In this document: in pieces, positions 27,098 through 36,765 of the stretch
Position numbering within the stretch: position 1 is the first letter of the stretch
How the letters are laid out: the number at the start of each line of letters is the position of its first letter
Assembly (NCBI RefSeq): GCF_900162725.1
Contig: NZ_LT799418.1
Coordinates: 3,070,443 to 3,134,442, forward strand
Length of the DNA stretch: 64,000 nt
Source of the DNA: Parabacteroides sp. Marseille-P3160
GTDB taxonomy: Bacteria; Bacteroidota; Bacteroidia; Bacteroidales; Tannerellaceae
Reading direction: 5' to 3'
Notes under the pieces: model-generated
What the model saw: only the letters and a program-made list of their open reading frames with translations
Told to the model about the DNA's origin: nothing
Database searches by the model: none
Position numbers and translations under genes: made by a program

Positions 27098-29026
27098 ATG
27101 AAATTCGGATTCATTAAGGTGGCCGCCGCTTCCCCATTAGTTCAGGTAGCCGACTGTTTTTACAATATTCAACAGATAGAAGGCCTAATGCGCAAAGCGT
27201 CGGAGCAGGAAGTCGAGCTCATTGTCTTTCCTGAAATGTCCGTTACGGGCTATACCTGCATGGATCTTTTCACACAGGAAGCGTTGCTGCAAAGTGCAGA
27301 AAAAGCACTGCTTCAATTAGTCGAAAAGACATCCGATCTGCCGTTACTTTCTATCGTAGGAATGCCTCTTTATACGGAAAACCAGTTATATAACACAGCC
27401 GTTGCCTTTCAAAAAGGAAAAATCCTCGGAGTCGTTCCCAAGACCTACCTGTCGAATTACAAGGAGTTTCAGGAAGAACGCTGGTTTGCCTCCTCTAAAA
27501 AATTAAGAAATGAAACTGTCCGGATAGGCGACCACTCCTACCCGATTCAAAGCCATTTGCTATTCAGTGACGGAGAGGCGAGCATCGGCATCGAGATTTG
27601 CGAAGATCTTTGGGTGCCTGTTCCACCCAGTTCCATTCTGGCGATGCAGGGAGCCAATCTGTTGCTCAACCTGTCGGCGAGCAACGAGGCGATCAGTAAG
27701 AACCGGTACCTACGATCCATGATTAAACAACAATCCGCCCGGTGTATTGCCGGATATATATATGCCTCGTCTGGATTCGGAGAGTCCAGTACCGATCTGG
27801 TTTTTGTCGGCAAAGGGTTTATTGCCGAAAACGGAGTTTTATTGCAGGAATCCGAGCGTTTCACAATGAAAGAAAAACTAATCGTCAGCGAGATCGATTT
27901 GGTTAACCTGCGCCATGACCGGCAGGTTACCAATAGTTTCATGCAAGGACTCACGGACTTTTCCTATCCGAAACCAACCATTATTCCTTTCGAACGGAAC
28001 GAAACGGCAACCCGGTTGACCCGCGTGATCGACCCGCATCCTTTCATCCCTTCCGGCGACGCCCTGCAGGAAAGATGCGAAGAAATACTGCAGATCCAGG
28101 TAACTGGACTGACCAAACGCTTGTTGCATACACACGCAAAGACAGCGGTTATCGGTATATCAGGAGGTCTGGATTCTACATTGGCGCTACTTGTCACCGC
28201 CTTGGCGATCGATGCAACAGGGCTTTCCCGCAACCGGATTATCGGCGTAACCATGCCCGGATTCGGAACGACCGACCGCACCTATCAGAATGCCATACAA
28301 TTAATCCGCTCCTTAGGCGTAACACTGCGTGAAATATCCATAACGAAAGCCTGCATACAACATTTTACAGACATCGGACACGACATTAATAGACATGACG
28401 TAACGTATGAAAACAGCCAAGCCCGGGAACGGACACAGATACTTATGGATCTTGCCAACCAAGAGAACGGATTGGTGATCGGAACAGGCGACCTGTCCGA
28501 ACTGGCTTTAGGCTGGGCAACCTATAACGGAGACCATATGTCGATGTACGGAATTAACTCGAGCATCCCGAAAACCCTGGTCAAATATCTGGTGGAATGG
28601 GCTGCGCGTCACCGCTTCGACCCGGCATCGAGGGAGACGTTGCTCGATATTGTCAATACCCCGATCAGCCCGGAGCTGCTGCCTGCCGATAGCAACGGAA
28701 ATATCTGCCAGATAACGGAAGATCTCGTAGGGCCCTACGAGTTGCATGACTTTTTTCTCTATCATTTTCTTCGCTTCGGCTCCACTCCATCGAAAATTTA
28801 TTTCCTTGCGCAACAAGCTTTCGGAGATAAATATACCAAGGATACGATCAGAAAATGGATAGCAACTTTCCTCCGCCGCTTCTTCAGCCAGCAATTCAAA
28901 CGGAGTTGCCTGCCCGATGGTCCCAAGGTCGGATCTGTCAGCCTGTCTCCCCGCGGAGATTGGCGCATGCCGAGCGATGCGGCAGTTACTCTTTGGCTAA
29001 AAGAATTGGAAACGATTGAAGATTGA
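27098..29026 (+). CDS. nadE: Glutamine-dependent NAD+ synthetase
   Basis: It amidates deamido-NAD+ to NAD+ using glutamine. The 642-residue protein has an N-terminal nitrilase-type glutaminase domain with the Glu-Lys-Cys triad in FPEMSVTGYT (Glu46), PKTYLSNYKEF and GIEICEDLW. The C-terminal synthetase domain has the PP-loop GISGGLDSTLALL and GTGDLSELALGW. pncB, another NAD-salvage gene, lies convergent just downstream with a 28-base gap. Confidence 0.96.
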   Translation: MKFGFIKVAAASPLVQVADCFYNIQQIEGLMRKASEQEVELIVFPEMSVTGYTCMDLFTQEALLQSAEKALLQLVEKTSDLPLLSIVGMPLYTENQLYNTAVAFQKGKILGVVPKTYLSNYKEFQEERWFASSKKLRNETVRIGDHSYPIQSHLLFSDGEASIGIEICEDLWVPVPPSSILAMQGANLLLNLSASNEAISKNRYLRSMIKQQSARCIAGYIYASSGFGESSTDLVFVGKGFIAENGVLLQESERFTMKEKLIVSEIDLVNLRHDRQVTNSFMQGLTDFSYPKPTIIPFERNETATRLTRVIDPHPFIPSGDALQERCEEILQIQVTGLTKRLLHTHAKTAVIGISGGLDSTLALLVTALAIDATGLSRNRIIGVTMPGFGTTDRTYQNAIQLIRSLGVTLREISITKACIQHFTDIGHDINRHDVTYENSQARERTQILMDLANQENGLVIGTGDLSELALGWATYNGDHMSMYGINSSIPKTLVKYLVEWAARHRFDPASRETLLDIVNTPISPELLPADSNGNICQITEDLVGPYELHDFFLYHFLRFGSTPSKIYFLAQQAFGDKYTKDTIRKWIATFLRRFFSQQFKRSCLPDGPKVGSVSLSPRGDWRMPSDAAVTLWLKELETIED

Positions 29027-29054
29027 TAAGCGGAGACTTTCGGAGGAGGCGCGT

Positions 29055-30248
29055 CTAAGCCAACCCTAAAGTTTCCTGGGCGATACGAATTTCCCTTTCA
29101 CTGCCGGTATGCTTGCCGTCTACGTCCGACAACTTCACACACTCCTGCCATTGCTCCTTAGCTGTCATCTTACAACGAAACAGCTTCATCACAATATTCA
29201 TGCCCTTGATATTGTGGCCGACATCGTTTGTCAAATTAGTGCCGATGCCGAAAGTCGACCCGATACGATCGCCGCAATGCTTCTTGATCTCGATGGCCTT
29301 ATCCACATTCAGGCTATCGGAAAAGACAAGATACTTAAGCTTCGGATCGACCCTCAACTCCTCGTAACGGCGAATCACCTTTTCGATAAAAACAAAAGGA
29401 TCCCCACTATCCTGGCGAAGGCTGGTGAACAATAACGCATGTTTTTTACTGAAATTGCGTAGAAAGACATCCGTCGTATATGTATCGGTAAGCACTGTTC
29501 CCAGATCACCATCATAAACATTAATCCAATCTTCCATCGCCATATAATTCGCCATTTTGTACCCGTAAATGGAAGCATGGAACTGTACCCATTCATGCGG
29601 ATGCGTTCCGGAGACATGGAGATTATGCTTATACGCCAGGTAGACATTGCTTGTACCGAAAAAAGAATTTCCGGCATACTGCTTAAGCAAGGCCGTAACG
29701 CGATCCTCCACGTCAAAGCTGAACCGGCGTCGCATTCCGAAAAGCGAAAACCTGATGTTGTTTGCTTTCAACTTCTTTGCCTTTTCAATAGCGACTTCTT
29801 CCATATAATGATCCTCCGGGTATTGTCCCGTTGCCTGGAAATAAAGCTCAGAGACGGTCGCCAGGATGGGCGTTTCCCAAAGGGTTATCCGGTAAAGCAG
29901 CCCGCTGGTACGGATTGCCAGTTTATTATTGACCAACGTAACCTCCACCTCCGAAGGATCAAACCGGAAACCTTTCAGAAAATCGACATAGATGGGCGGC
30001 AGATAAGTCATCCTGGAGCGGACAAACGCTTCTTCTTCCCGCGAAAGCCGGAGGTTGGCCATTTCGTCCAATTCTTTCCTCACCAATTCATCGAAACCGT
30101 CCGGATAATTACCGTTGCTCCGGTCTACAAATTCAAATTCACCACAGGCACGCGGAAACAATTTGGCATAAGCATAACTCGTAGTAAATTTATAAAGGTC
30201 GGTGTCTAATATACTTTTTATAATTGCCATTCTCTGATACTTATTCAT
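29055..30248 (-). CDS. pncB: Nicotinate phosphoribosyltransferase
   Basis: It converts nicotinate and PRPP to nicotinate mononucleotide in the Preiss-Handler NAD salvage route. The protein shows LDTDLYKFTTSYAYAKLFPRA, the phosphorylated-His region (GTHPHEWVQFHASIYGYK), FSDSLNVDKAIEIKKHCGDR and the GIGTNLTNDVG phosphate loop. The ATG at 30248 overlaps the upstream TPR stop (ATGAATAA) and follows GGAGGA, implying coupling. The second ATG at 30230 (MAIIKSILD) aligns better with relatives, so either start is possible (397 or 391 residues). Confidence 0.94.
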   Translation of the reverse strand: MNKYQRMAIIKSILDTDLYKFTTSYAYAKLFPRACGEFEFVDRSNGNYPDGFDELVRKELDEMANLRLSREEEAFVRSRMTYLPPIYVDFLKGFRFDPSEVEVTLVNNKLAIRTSGLLYRITLWETPILATVSELYFQATGQYPEDHYMEEVAIEKAKKLKANNIRFSLFGMRRRFSFDVEDRVTALLKQYAGNSFFGTSNVYLAYKHNLHVSGTHPHEWVQFHASIYGYKMANYMAMEDWINVYDGDLGTVLTDTYTTDVFLRNFSKKHALLFTSLRQDSGDPFVFIEKVIRRYEELRVDPKLKYLVFSDSLNVDKAIEIKKHCGDRIGSTFGIGTNLTNDVGHNIKGMNIVMKLFRCKMTAKEQWQECVKLSDVDGKHTGSEREIRIAQETLGLA

Positions 30249-32412
30249 TTTCCTCCATCAGGTAGCGTAGCTGATCCAATACCAGGGGAATTTCATCAGG
30301 TTCCACGCCGGCAATCAACAGGTCGGGGATATCTTGGTTAAACTGTTCGTTAAACTTATGGAAATCGCCCTCTTCCAACCGCACGTTTTCTTTATAGAAC
30401 TGCAACGCTCCCTTTATATTTTGTAAAATCCACTCCGTATGCCCGGCATTCATATAATCCTGCGCATTCGGCTTTTCATCTAAAATCTGTTTGTAATAAT
30501 GCCGCGCCTGGTCGAATTTCCCCGTAAGGAAGGAACACCAGGCAATCGGTCGCCAGGCTTTATGGCTCTTGCTGTCCAGATAGTCCACTTTGTAATAGCA
30601 TTTCAGTGCTTCATCGAAGTTTCGCAATTCCAGATAACAATGCCCGATATTCAACTGAATGGACAAGTCGTCCGGCAAAAGGCTCTCCAGCCGGCGGTAA
30701 TAGACCAACGCTTCTTCCGGTCTCTTCAACGAACGATAGCAATTGGCTATCCGGCGAATCAGCCATTTGCTGTCCGGATTTAACAAATCTGCCCGCAGAT
30801 AAGCATCCAATGCACCTTGCCAATCACCGCTCATTTGCTTGCAGTAGCCTATTTTTTGATATAGCATCTCACTTGTCTGATCTTTTACTTCCAGTTGGTT
30901 ATAGATCGAAAGCGCATCGCTGAAATAGTTTTTGCGTAGGTAATACTCCGCAATCATCAACAGGCTTTCCTCATCTTGCAGATAAGGAGCCAGAATCGGC
31001 AAATGATGGAAATCGAGACCCAAGGCAAAGATATCCTCGAATTCGTAGCGGTAAGGATAGAGTTTAAAGAAACGGTATAAGTCCTGAATATACTGCCCGG
31101 CAATCTGTTCAACCAGTTGCCTCTTGCCTACGGTCGCCAATTCTTCTTTCGATTGCTGGACGGCATCCGAAAACTGACTGTCAATTTGGCTGATTACAAC
31201 CTCACGATGCATCGGCGGCATCTGAATAAAACTGAAGCAAAGCGAGTATTTGTCCGAATTACACATAAAAGGAGCTTCCACAATGGAGTCAAGCCCATGT
31301 TTCTCCGCATTTTCGCCGAAAATAGGCTTCAGGGACGAATACCTCCGGTAGAAAGGAAGGAACCAATTACCCACCTCGTTAAAGAACGGGAAACTCTTCA
31401 AATTGGTAAAAGTGGAATGCATGACATCCGCGCCCTCTTGCTGCAATTCACTGAATTCCTGCATCTTCTTTTCCAGATTCGTGCCCGAAATAAGGTCTTG
31501 CCATTCCGGATTCATTTCATCACCCTGGATATCCGGCGTCAAATCGGATAGATTTATCTTCTTGCTCAACTTAGGAGCAATCTTCATCATCTCCGGTATA
31601 ATTTCGTCCTGCAATTTCCGCGTAATCTTTTCCGTTTCCCGGGAAAGGATAAAACGCAGGATGATAATACGCAGGATATTTTTAAAATCAGGCCTTTCTG
31701 ATAAATCGTCCAAGCGGTCCCTTATCTGGGGATAAAGAGAGATACGTTTACGGTAAAAATAGAGCGTCACAAGAATGGCAATAATAGCGCGGATCCTGAT
31801 CTCTTCATCCTCCAAAGCGGCCGCATCGAAAAGGAGTTCCAGTTTCTCGATATCGAAGACCTGCTGAAGCCCCAGAAACAGGGCGGACACCAGTTGGGAG
31901 CCTACGGCCGAAGGCAGAGAACGATCGATCAGCAACATATTCAATTTGCCCGCCGCCTCCCGGGTAAGAAAATCGGAAGTCCATACCAAATTAAACAGTA
32001 ACAGCAGGGAATCATCGAATTGAGCGTAATTATCCACCTCGTAACTATTCCTCAATTGTTCGCCCACCTGATCGTAGGTAAGGGACAATATCCTCATTTT
32101 CCTACGTGTACGATAGTATGACAACAAGGATTCGGCAATCAGCAGATCGGTATGTATCTGATCGGCAAGTTGGTATAAGCGAATTTGGATATCGTCATAA
32201 ATCTTAGGCTGCAGCGGGTCTTCCATCCCCTCCGTAAAATAAGAAAGCATATATTTATAGGTATCCCGGACTTCATCCAGTCTGTCCTGAAAGGCATAGC
32301 TCTGCGCTCCGGAAATAAGGTTCTGAAGTGAATCCAAGGCATTCTTTATTTCTTTGTTCTCCAGAAAGCCGGTAATGCGATGATATGCTTTTATTATTTC
32401 TTGCTGTGTCAT
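30241..32412 (-). CDS. Large TPR-repeat protein of unknown function
   Basis: I start at ATG 32412 (MTQQEIIKAYHRI), giving 723 residues; the open frame upstream reaches into lepA and reads unlike protein. The N-terminal 450 residues are helical and unassigned (NSYEVDNYAQFDDSLLLLFN, an arginine-rich ILRIIILRFILSRETEKITRK segment divided by turns). The C-terminal half holds tandem tetratricopeptide repeats (for example the units around DWQGALDAYLRADLLNPDSK and NFDEALKCYYKVDYLDSKS). No signal peptide is seen, so it is probably a cytoplasmic scaffold. It is divergent from lepA with an 85-base gap and coupled to pncB. Confidence 0.8.
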   Translation of the reverse strand: MTQQEIIKAYHRITGFLENKEIKNALDSLQNLISGAQSYAFQDRLDEVRDTYKYMLSYFTEGMEDPLQPKIYDDIQIRLYQLADQIHTDLLIAESLLSYYRTRRKMRILSLTYDQVGEQLRNSYEVDNYAQFDDSLLLLFNLVWTSDFLTREAAGKLNMLLIDRSLPSAVGSQLVSALFLGLQQVFDIEKLELLFDAAALEDEEIRIRAIIAILVTLYFYRKRISLYPQIRDRLDDLSERPDFKNILRIIILRFILSRETEKITRKLQDEIIPEMMKIAPKLSKKINLSDLTPDIQGDEMNPEWQDLISGTNLEKKMQEFSELQQEGADVMHSTFTNLKSFPFFNEVGNWFLPFYRRYSSLKPIFGENAEKHGLDSIVEAPFMCNSDKYSLCFSFIQMPPMHREVVISQIDSQFSDAVQQSKEELATVGKRQLVEQIAGQYIQDLYRFFKLYPYRYEFEDIFALGLDFHHLPILAPYLQDEESLLMIAEYYLRKNYFSDALSIYNQLEVKDQTSEMLYQKIGYCKQMSGDWQGALDAYLRADLLNPDSKWLIRRIANCYRSLKRPEEALVYYRRLESLLPDDLSIQLNIGHCYLELRNFDEALKCYYKVDYLDSKSHKAWRPIAWCSFLTGKFDQARHYYKQILDEKPNAQDYMNAGHTEWILQNIKGALQFYKENVRLEEGDFHKFNEQFNQDIPDLLIAGVEPDEIPLVLDQLRYLMEENE

Positions 32413-32437
32413 ACTTTCATACAGACAAATGCCATGC

Positions 32438-32445
32438 CAAAAATA
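32438..32445 (-). promoter_or_regulatory. Candidate -7 element for the TPR-pncB transcript
   Basis: The minus strand reads TATTTTTG 26 bases before the TPR start. It lies only about 22 bases from the -7 box of the divergent lepA promoter, so the two promoters overlap. Confidence 0.4.
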
Positions 32446-32466
32446 GAGTTTTTGCGCAATAATTCC

Positions 32467-32474
32467 TATCTTTG
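32467..32474 (+). promoter_or_regulatory. -7 element of the lepA promoter
   Basis: TATCTTTG followed by C is an exact TAnnTTTG, 24 bases before the lepA ATG. A TTG at the expected -33 spacing is not found. Confidence 0.55.
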
Positions 32475-32497
32475 CAATCCTAAATAAAGTTTGGCAG

Positions 32498-34285
32498 ATG
32501 AAAAATATCCGCAATTTTTGTATCATTGCTCATATTGACCATGGCAAAAGCACCCTGGCGGATCGCTTGCTCGAATACACCAAAACCATAGAGGGTAAAG
32601 ACTTGCAAGCGCAGGTTTTGGACGATATGGATCTGGAGCGTGAACGGGGGATCACCATTAAAAGCCATGCCATTCAAATGAATTACACCCTGGATGGGGA
32701 AGAATATATACTGAACCTGATCGACACCCCGGGACATGTCGATTTCTCCTACGAGGTTTCCCGTTCCATTGCGGCCTGCGAAGGTGCCCTCCTGATCGTG
32801 GATGCTGCGCAGGGCATACAGGCACAGACCATTTCCAATTTATACATGGCCATCGAGAATGACCTGGAGATTATTCCGGTCATCAACAAGATAGATCTCC
32901 CCAGCGCTATGCCGGAAGAGGTGGAAGACCAGATCGTAGAGCTGCTCGGCTGCAAGCGGAAGGACATACTCCGCTCCAGCGGAAAGACGGGCGAAGGCGT
33001 ATACGAGATATTGGAGGTAATCATCAAGAAAGTTCCCCCTCCCAAAGGAGACCCGGACGCTCCGCTACAATGCCTGATCTTCGACTCGGTATTCAATTCC
33101 TTCCGGGGGATCATCGCCTATTTCAAAGTGGAAAACGGCGTGATCCGCAAAGGAGACCGGGTAAAATTCATCGCGACGGGAAAAGAATACGACGCCGACG
33201 AGATCGGAGTGTTGAAACTGACCATGAGCCCGCGTCAGGAACTGCGAACCGGTGATGTGGGCTATATCATATCCGGCATCAAGACTTCTAAGGAAGTACG
33301 CGTAGGCGATACGATTACGCACGTGGCCCGGCCGGCTAAAGAAGGAATTGCCGGGTTTGAAGAGGTGAAACCGATGGTGTTCGCAGGCGTTTATCCGATC
33401 GAAGCGGAAGATTTCGAGAATCTCCGCTCTTCGCTGGAAAAATTGCAGCTGAACGACGCCTCCCTCACCTTCCAACCGGAAAGTTCGGCTGCCCTGGGTT
33501 TCGGTTTCCGTTGCGGCTTCCTCGGATTGCTCCACATGGAAATCGTACAGGAACGCCTGGACCGGGAATTCGACATGGATGTCATTACCACAGTCCCCAA
33601 CGTTTCCTATAAAGTTTATGATAAGAAGGGAAACTGCCTCGAGGTGCATAACCCCAGCGGCTTGCCCGATCCGACGCTGATCGATCGTATTGAAGAGCCT
33701 TACATACGCGCTTCCGTCATCACCCGGACGGCCTATATCGGGCCGATAATGACCCTCTGCCTGGGGAAGCGGGGCAGTCTGATCAAACAGGAATATATTT
33801 CGGGTGACCGGGTGGAAATCTATTATGATCTCCCTCTGGGCGAGATCGTCATCGACTTCTACGACAAATTGAAAAGTATATCTAAAGGATACGCCTCTTT
33901 CGACTATCACCTGCACGATTACCGTCCCAGTAAACTGGTAAAACTGGATATTCTCCTGAACGGGGAGTCGGTCGATGCGCTTTCCACCTTAACCCATATC
34001 GACAACAGCGTGAATTTCGGCCGCCGGATGTGCGAGAAACTGAAAGAACTCATTCCCCGCCAACAATTCGACATTGCGATACAGGCGGCTATCGGTGCCA
34101 AGATCATCGCGCGCGAAACAATCAAAGCCGTCCGCAAGGATGTGACGGCCAAATGCTACGGAGGAGACATCTCCCGTAAACGCAAACTGTTGGAAAAGCA
34201 GAAGGAAGGAAAGAAACGCATGAAACAGATTGGCTCCGTCGAGGTTCCGCAAAAGGCCTTCCTGGCAGTTTTGAAATTAGACTAA
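32498..34285 (+). CDS. lepA: Elongation factor 4 (LepA)
   Basis: A ribosome-bound GTPase related to EF-G that helps translation under stress and during initiation. The 595-residue length is standard. G motifs are AHIDHGKST (G1), RERGITIKS (G2), DTPGHVDF (G3) and NKIDLPSA (G4). The EF4-specific C-terminal domain is present ([49 protein letters not shown] split normally). The flavin reductase gene follows after 23 bases. Confidence 0.97.
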   Translation: MKNIRNFCIIAHIDHGKSTLADRLLEYTKTIEGKDLQAQVLDDMDLERERGITIKSHAIQMNYTLDGEEYILNLIDTPGHVDFSYEVSRSIAACEGALLIVDAAQGIQAQTISNLYMAIENDLEIIPVINKIDLPSAMPEEVEDQIVELLGCKRKDILRSSGKTGEGVYEILEVIIKKVPPPKGDPDAPLQCLIFDSVFNSFRGIIAYFKVENGVIRKGDRVKFIATGKEYDADEIGVLKLTMSPRQELRTGDVGYIISGIKTSKEVRVGDTITHVARPAKEGIAGFEEVKPMVFAGVYPIEAEDFENLRSSLEKLQLNDASLTFQPESSAALGFGFRCGFLGLLHMEIVQERLDREFDMDVITTVPNVSYKVYDKKGNCLEVHNPSGLPDPTLIDRIEEPYIRASVITRTAYIGPIMTLCLGKRGSLIKQEYISGDRVEIYYDLPLGEIVIDFYDKLKSISKGYASFDYHLHDYRPSKLVKLDILLNGESVDALSTLTHIDNSVNFGRRMCEKLKELIPRQQFDIAIQAAIGAKIIARETIKAVRKDVTAKCYGGDISRKRKLLEKQKEGKKRMKQIGSVEVPQKAFLAVLKLD

Positions 34286-34308
34286 TTTATTTAATAGGAG
34301 GTAAAAAG

Positions 34309-34836
34309 ATGAACGGATTTAAAGAAATAGGCTATAAAGAATTTAAAATCAACCCATTTGACCTAAAGCACAAATGGATGTTGATTACAGCGGAGAAAGA
34401 GGGAAAAGTAAATACGATGACAGCCAGTTGGGGAGGCTTCGGCGTATTATGGAATAAAGAAGTCGTCTTTGTCGTCATTCGCCCGCAACGATACACAAAG
34501 GAATTTGTGGATGCCGCCACCTCCTTTTCCTTAACCTTCTTCAATAAGGAATACCAAAAAGAATTGGGATATTTAGGTAAAGTTTCCGGACGGGACGAGG
34601 ATAAAATCACCAAATCCGGCTTTACCATAGCGCATGAGGACGGCATCCCCTATTTTACCGAGGCCAACGCCGTCTTGTTCGTCAAAAAGCTATACATCCA
34701 ACAACTGGCGCCGGAATTCTTCCTGGACTCTAAGATCGATAAGACCTGGTATCCGGAGAACGACCACCACTATTTATATGTAGCCGAAGTGCATAAGATA
34801 TTCAAAAGCACGGAAGGCGAAAGCTTCATCTTCTGA
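34309..34836 (+). CDS. Flavin reductase-like FMN-binding protein
   Basis: The 175-residue protein resembles the flavin-reductase-like FMN-binding split-barrel family: WMLITAEKEGKVNTMTASWGG, VVIRPQRYTKEFVDAATSF and SLTFFNKEYQKELGYLG. These proteins reduce flavins or use bound FMN; the partner is unknown. An unusually strong Shine-Dalgarno AGGAGGT (34296-34302) precedes the ATG, which is notable in Bacteroidetes. It probably shares the lepA transcript and is followed by a strong terminator. Confidence 0.82.
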   Translation: MNGFKEIGYKEFKINPFDLKHKWMLITAEKEGKVNTMTASWGGFGVLWNKEVVFVVIRPQRYTKEFVDAATSFSLTFFNKEYQKELGYLGKVSGRDEDKITKSGFTIAHEDGIPYFTEANAVLFVKKLYIQQLAPEFFLDSKIDKTWYPENDHHYLYVAEVHKIFKSTEGESFIF

Positions 34837-34919
34837 TTGTGTAAAGTAAACGATGAAGTATGGACGATAAACGGATTTGACCAAATCCATTTATAAAATC
34901 AAGGACCCATAGGGAAGAT

Positions 34920-34957
34920 GTGTAGGGGCGGCCGACGGGTTGCCCCTACACATTTTT
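34920..34957 (+). terminator. Terminator of the lepA-flavin reductase transcript
   Basis: GTGTAGGGGC at 34920-34929 pairs perfectly with GCCCCTACAC at 34942-34951 around a 12-base GC-rich loop; ATTTTTT follows. The 10-bp GC-rich stem would be very stable. Confidence 0.88.
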
Positions 34958-35043
34958 TAATGCATTTATCCTCTTAATTGTTATGGCCGCGTGAAATTGT
35001 CGGATGATGCTTAAGTCGATCTATTTCGGGTGCATCCGGTTGA

Positions 35044-35275
35044 GTGTTTGACGGCTGTAGAACACGTGTTCTATAGCTGTCAAACACGTGTTCTACAGCC
35101 GTCAAACACCTATTCTACAGCCGTCGAACACCCAATTGAGTTCAGTGAAGCAGGGCAAAGAGTGCATATCTATATGAAAATCAGTATATGGGTGCGCCGT
35201 TTTCATGCTGTTGACCGGCAAAAGCAAAACATTTGTTTGCTTTACCAATCCCAAAGGCTGGCTCCGCATACCTAT
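35044..35275 (+). repeat. Dispersed intergenic repeat element, copy 2
   Basis: Four 22-bp spacerless units at 35044-35065, 35066-35087, 35088-35109 and 35110-35131. Unit 1 is the exact reverse complement of unit 3; unit 2 differs from unit 3 at two positions and unit 4 at three. The tail contains TATGAAAATCAGTATA at 35173-35188, at the same offset as in copy 1 (18195). Similarity weakens after about 35230 and the right edge is uncertain. Confidence 0.85.
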
Positions 35276-35330
35276 TATTTATTATAGTAGATTCCATTAA
35301 ACACATCTATACATCGTTTTTTAACTTCAT

Positions 35331-35348
35331 ATACCTACATATAGGTAT
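35331..35348. promoter_or_regulatory. Palindrome upstream of the porin promoter
   Basis: ATACCT at 35331-35336 is mirrored by AGGTAT at 35343-35348 around ACATAT. It lies 30 bases upstream of the larger operator-like motif at 35361; ACATATAGGTA recurs at 47823-47833 near the ABC promoter. Confidence 0.4.
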
Positions 35349-35360
35349 TTTAAGACATTT

Positions 35361-35408
35361 TTTACCTACACCTGGTGATTGTAAAAAATCGAGTACTCCA
35401 TACCTTTG
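35361..35408 (+). promoter_or_regulatory. Promoter of the porin-imelysin-cytochrome operon with operator-like palindrome
   Basis: TTG at 35379-35381, a 19-base spacer and TACCTTTG at 35401-35408 form a perfect promoter. Overlapping the -33 element is a 25-base imperfect palindrome (35361-35385): outer arms TTTAC and GTAAA, inner arms CACC and GGTG. The first 21 bases of it match, at 18 positions, the minus-strand sequence at 47835-47815 upstream of the ABC pair. Confidence 0.75.
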
Positions 35409-35425
35409 CCAAAAATATTTAAAGA

Positions 35426-36736
35426 ATGAAGAGAATATTGCAATTATTCACAATTTCGTTCATACTCACTCTCCCAAGCATAGCGCAGACCAATGATAAC
35501 TTATCCGCCGGCGAGAGCAATAGTAATGAAACAAAAACCTCAGGACTAATAGTCGGAGGATACGGAGAAGCAACCTACAGCCGTAATTTTTATAGCGGCA
35601 ACGTATTCCGTTACATGACCCCTAATAACTACAAAGACGACCCGGCACATGGGAGATTTGACCTGCCACATGTCGTCGTTTTTTTGGGCTATGAGTTCGG
35701 AAACGGATGGCGGATGAATTCGGAAATCGAGTTTGAACACGGCGGTACGGAATCTGCCATGGAAGTAGAACCGGAAGAAGGGGGTGAATATGAAATGGAA
35801 GTGGAACGCGGAGGCGAAGTGGCACTGGAACAGTTTTGGATTGAGAAAACGTTCAGCAGGGCGTTGAATCTTCGCATGGGACATATTATCATCCCGGTAG
35901 GCCTGACGAACGGAAACCACTTGCCCACCCAGTTTTTCACCGTATTCCGTCCGGAGGGTGAACGTACGATTTTACCATGTACCTGGCACCAAAACGGAAT
36001 AAGCCTTTGGGGACATATCGGGAAGTGGGGCTACGAGGTACAGATATTGGGAGGTTTGGATTCTGAATTATTTGGTAGCGAGAGTTGGATTTCCGGAGGT
36101 GCCGGTTCGCCATATGAATTCAAAGCTGGAAATAAACTTGCCTCCGCCTTGAGAATTGACAATTATTCTATTCCGGGACTTCGTTTGGGAGTTAGTGGTT
36201 ACTATGGACAAAGTTTTAATAATGGGATAAAAACTACCTCTAGCGATAAATACAAAGATATAAAAGGAGAAGTTCTAATTGGCAGTTTTGATTTTGAATA
36301 TAATGCACACAATTGGATAGGACGTGGATATTTTGACTATGGACATCTTGGAGATGCCCAAACAATCTCTATTTACAATAGAAATCTATCGAACCAATCC
36401 GCATCACCACGGACAAATATTGGATCGGATGCCCTTGCCACTGGAGTGGAGGTGGGATATGATATTTTCTCCCAGATACCTAAACTGAAACAAAAAAAGC
36501 AGAAACTATATCTATTCGGACGTTATGAGTATTTCGACTCCATGTATAAAGTTCCCCAAAACATCACGGATAAAGATTGGTGTGGACGTAAAGTTATAGT
36601 AGGTGGTTTGAACTATTATCCGATAAAAGAAGTAGCCATTAAGGCTGAATTCTCCGCTGGTATAATGAAAAAACCTTATATAGATGAGAATGCAATAAAT
36701 ATAGGCGTTGTTTATGCCGGTTTTTTCACAAAGTAA
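35426..36736 (+). CDS. Outer-membrane porin-like protein
   Basis: The 436-residue protein has a signal peptide (LFTISFILTLPSIAQ) and then a beta-barrel resembling phosphate-selective-porin-like (OprO/P-type) proteins: GGYGEATYSRNFYSG, DLPHVVVFLGYEFGNGWRMN broken by turns, LRMGHIIIPVGLTNGNH and a C-terminal YAGFFTK. An acidic loop near residues 110-135 (EVEPEEGGEYEMEVERGGE) could bind cations, which would fit the imelysin and cytochrome genes after it. Substrate unknown. The second half of the gene is visibly richer in A+T than the first. Confidence 0.75.
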   Translation: MKRILQLFTISFILTLPSIAQTNDNLSAGESNSNETKTSGLIVGGYGEATYSRNFYSGNVFRYMTPNNYKDDPAHGRFDLPHVVVFLGYEFGNGWRMNSEIEFEHGGTESAMEVEPEEGGEYEMEVERGGEVALEQFWIEKTFSRALNLRMGHIIIPVGLTNGNHLPTQFFTVFRPEGERTILPCTWHQNGISLWGHIGKWGYEVQILGGLDSELFGSESWISGGAGSPYEFKAGNKLASALRIDNYSIPGLRLGVSGYYGQSFNNGIKTTSSDKYKDIKGEVLIGSFDFEYNAHNWIGRGYFDYGHLGDAQTISIYNRNLSNQSASPRTNIGSDALATGVEVGYDIFSQIPKLKQKKQKLYLFGRYEYFDSMYKVPQNITDKDWCGRKVIVGGLNYYPIKEVAIKAEFSAGIMKKPYIDENAINIGVVYAGFFTK

Positions 36737-36765
36737 AGATCAATAATTTCTAACATAATAAAAAG

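Larger units (their letters stand above)
34837..35425. other. Long intergenic region between flavin reductase and porin
   Basis: These 589 bases contain a strong terminator (34920-34957), the second repeat element (35044 to about 35275), a short palindrome (35331-35348) and the porin promoter with its operator-like motif (35361-35408). A GGATGATGCTT string at 35002 also occurs upstream of repeat copy 1 near 18060. An 86-codon open frame from 35030 is generated by the repeat and is not called as a gene. Confidence 0.7.

Noticed and set aside
34920-34957. GC-rich palindrome as a mobile repeat
   Set aside because: It has a perfect stem followed by a T run right after a gene, so a terminator explains it fully.
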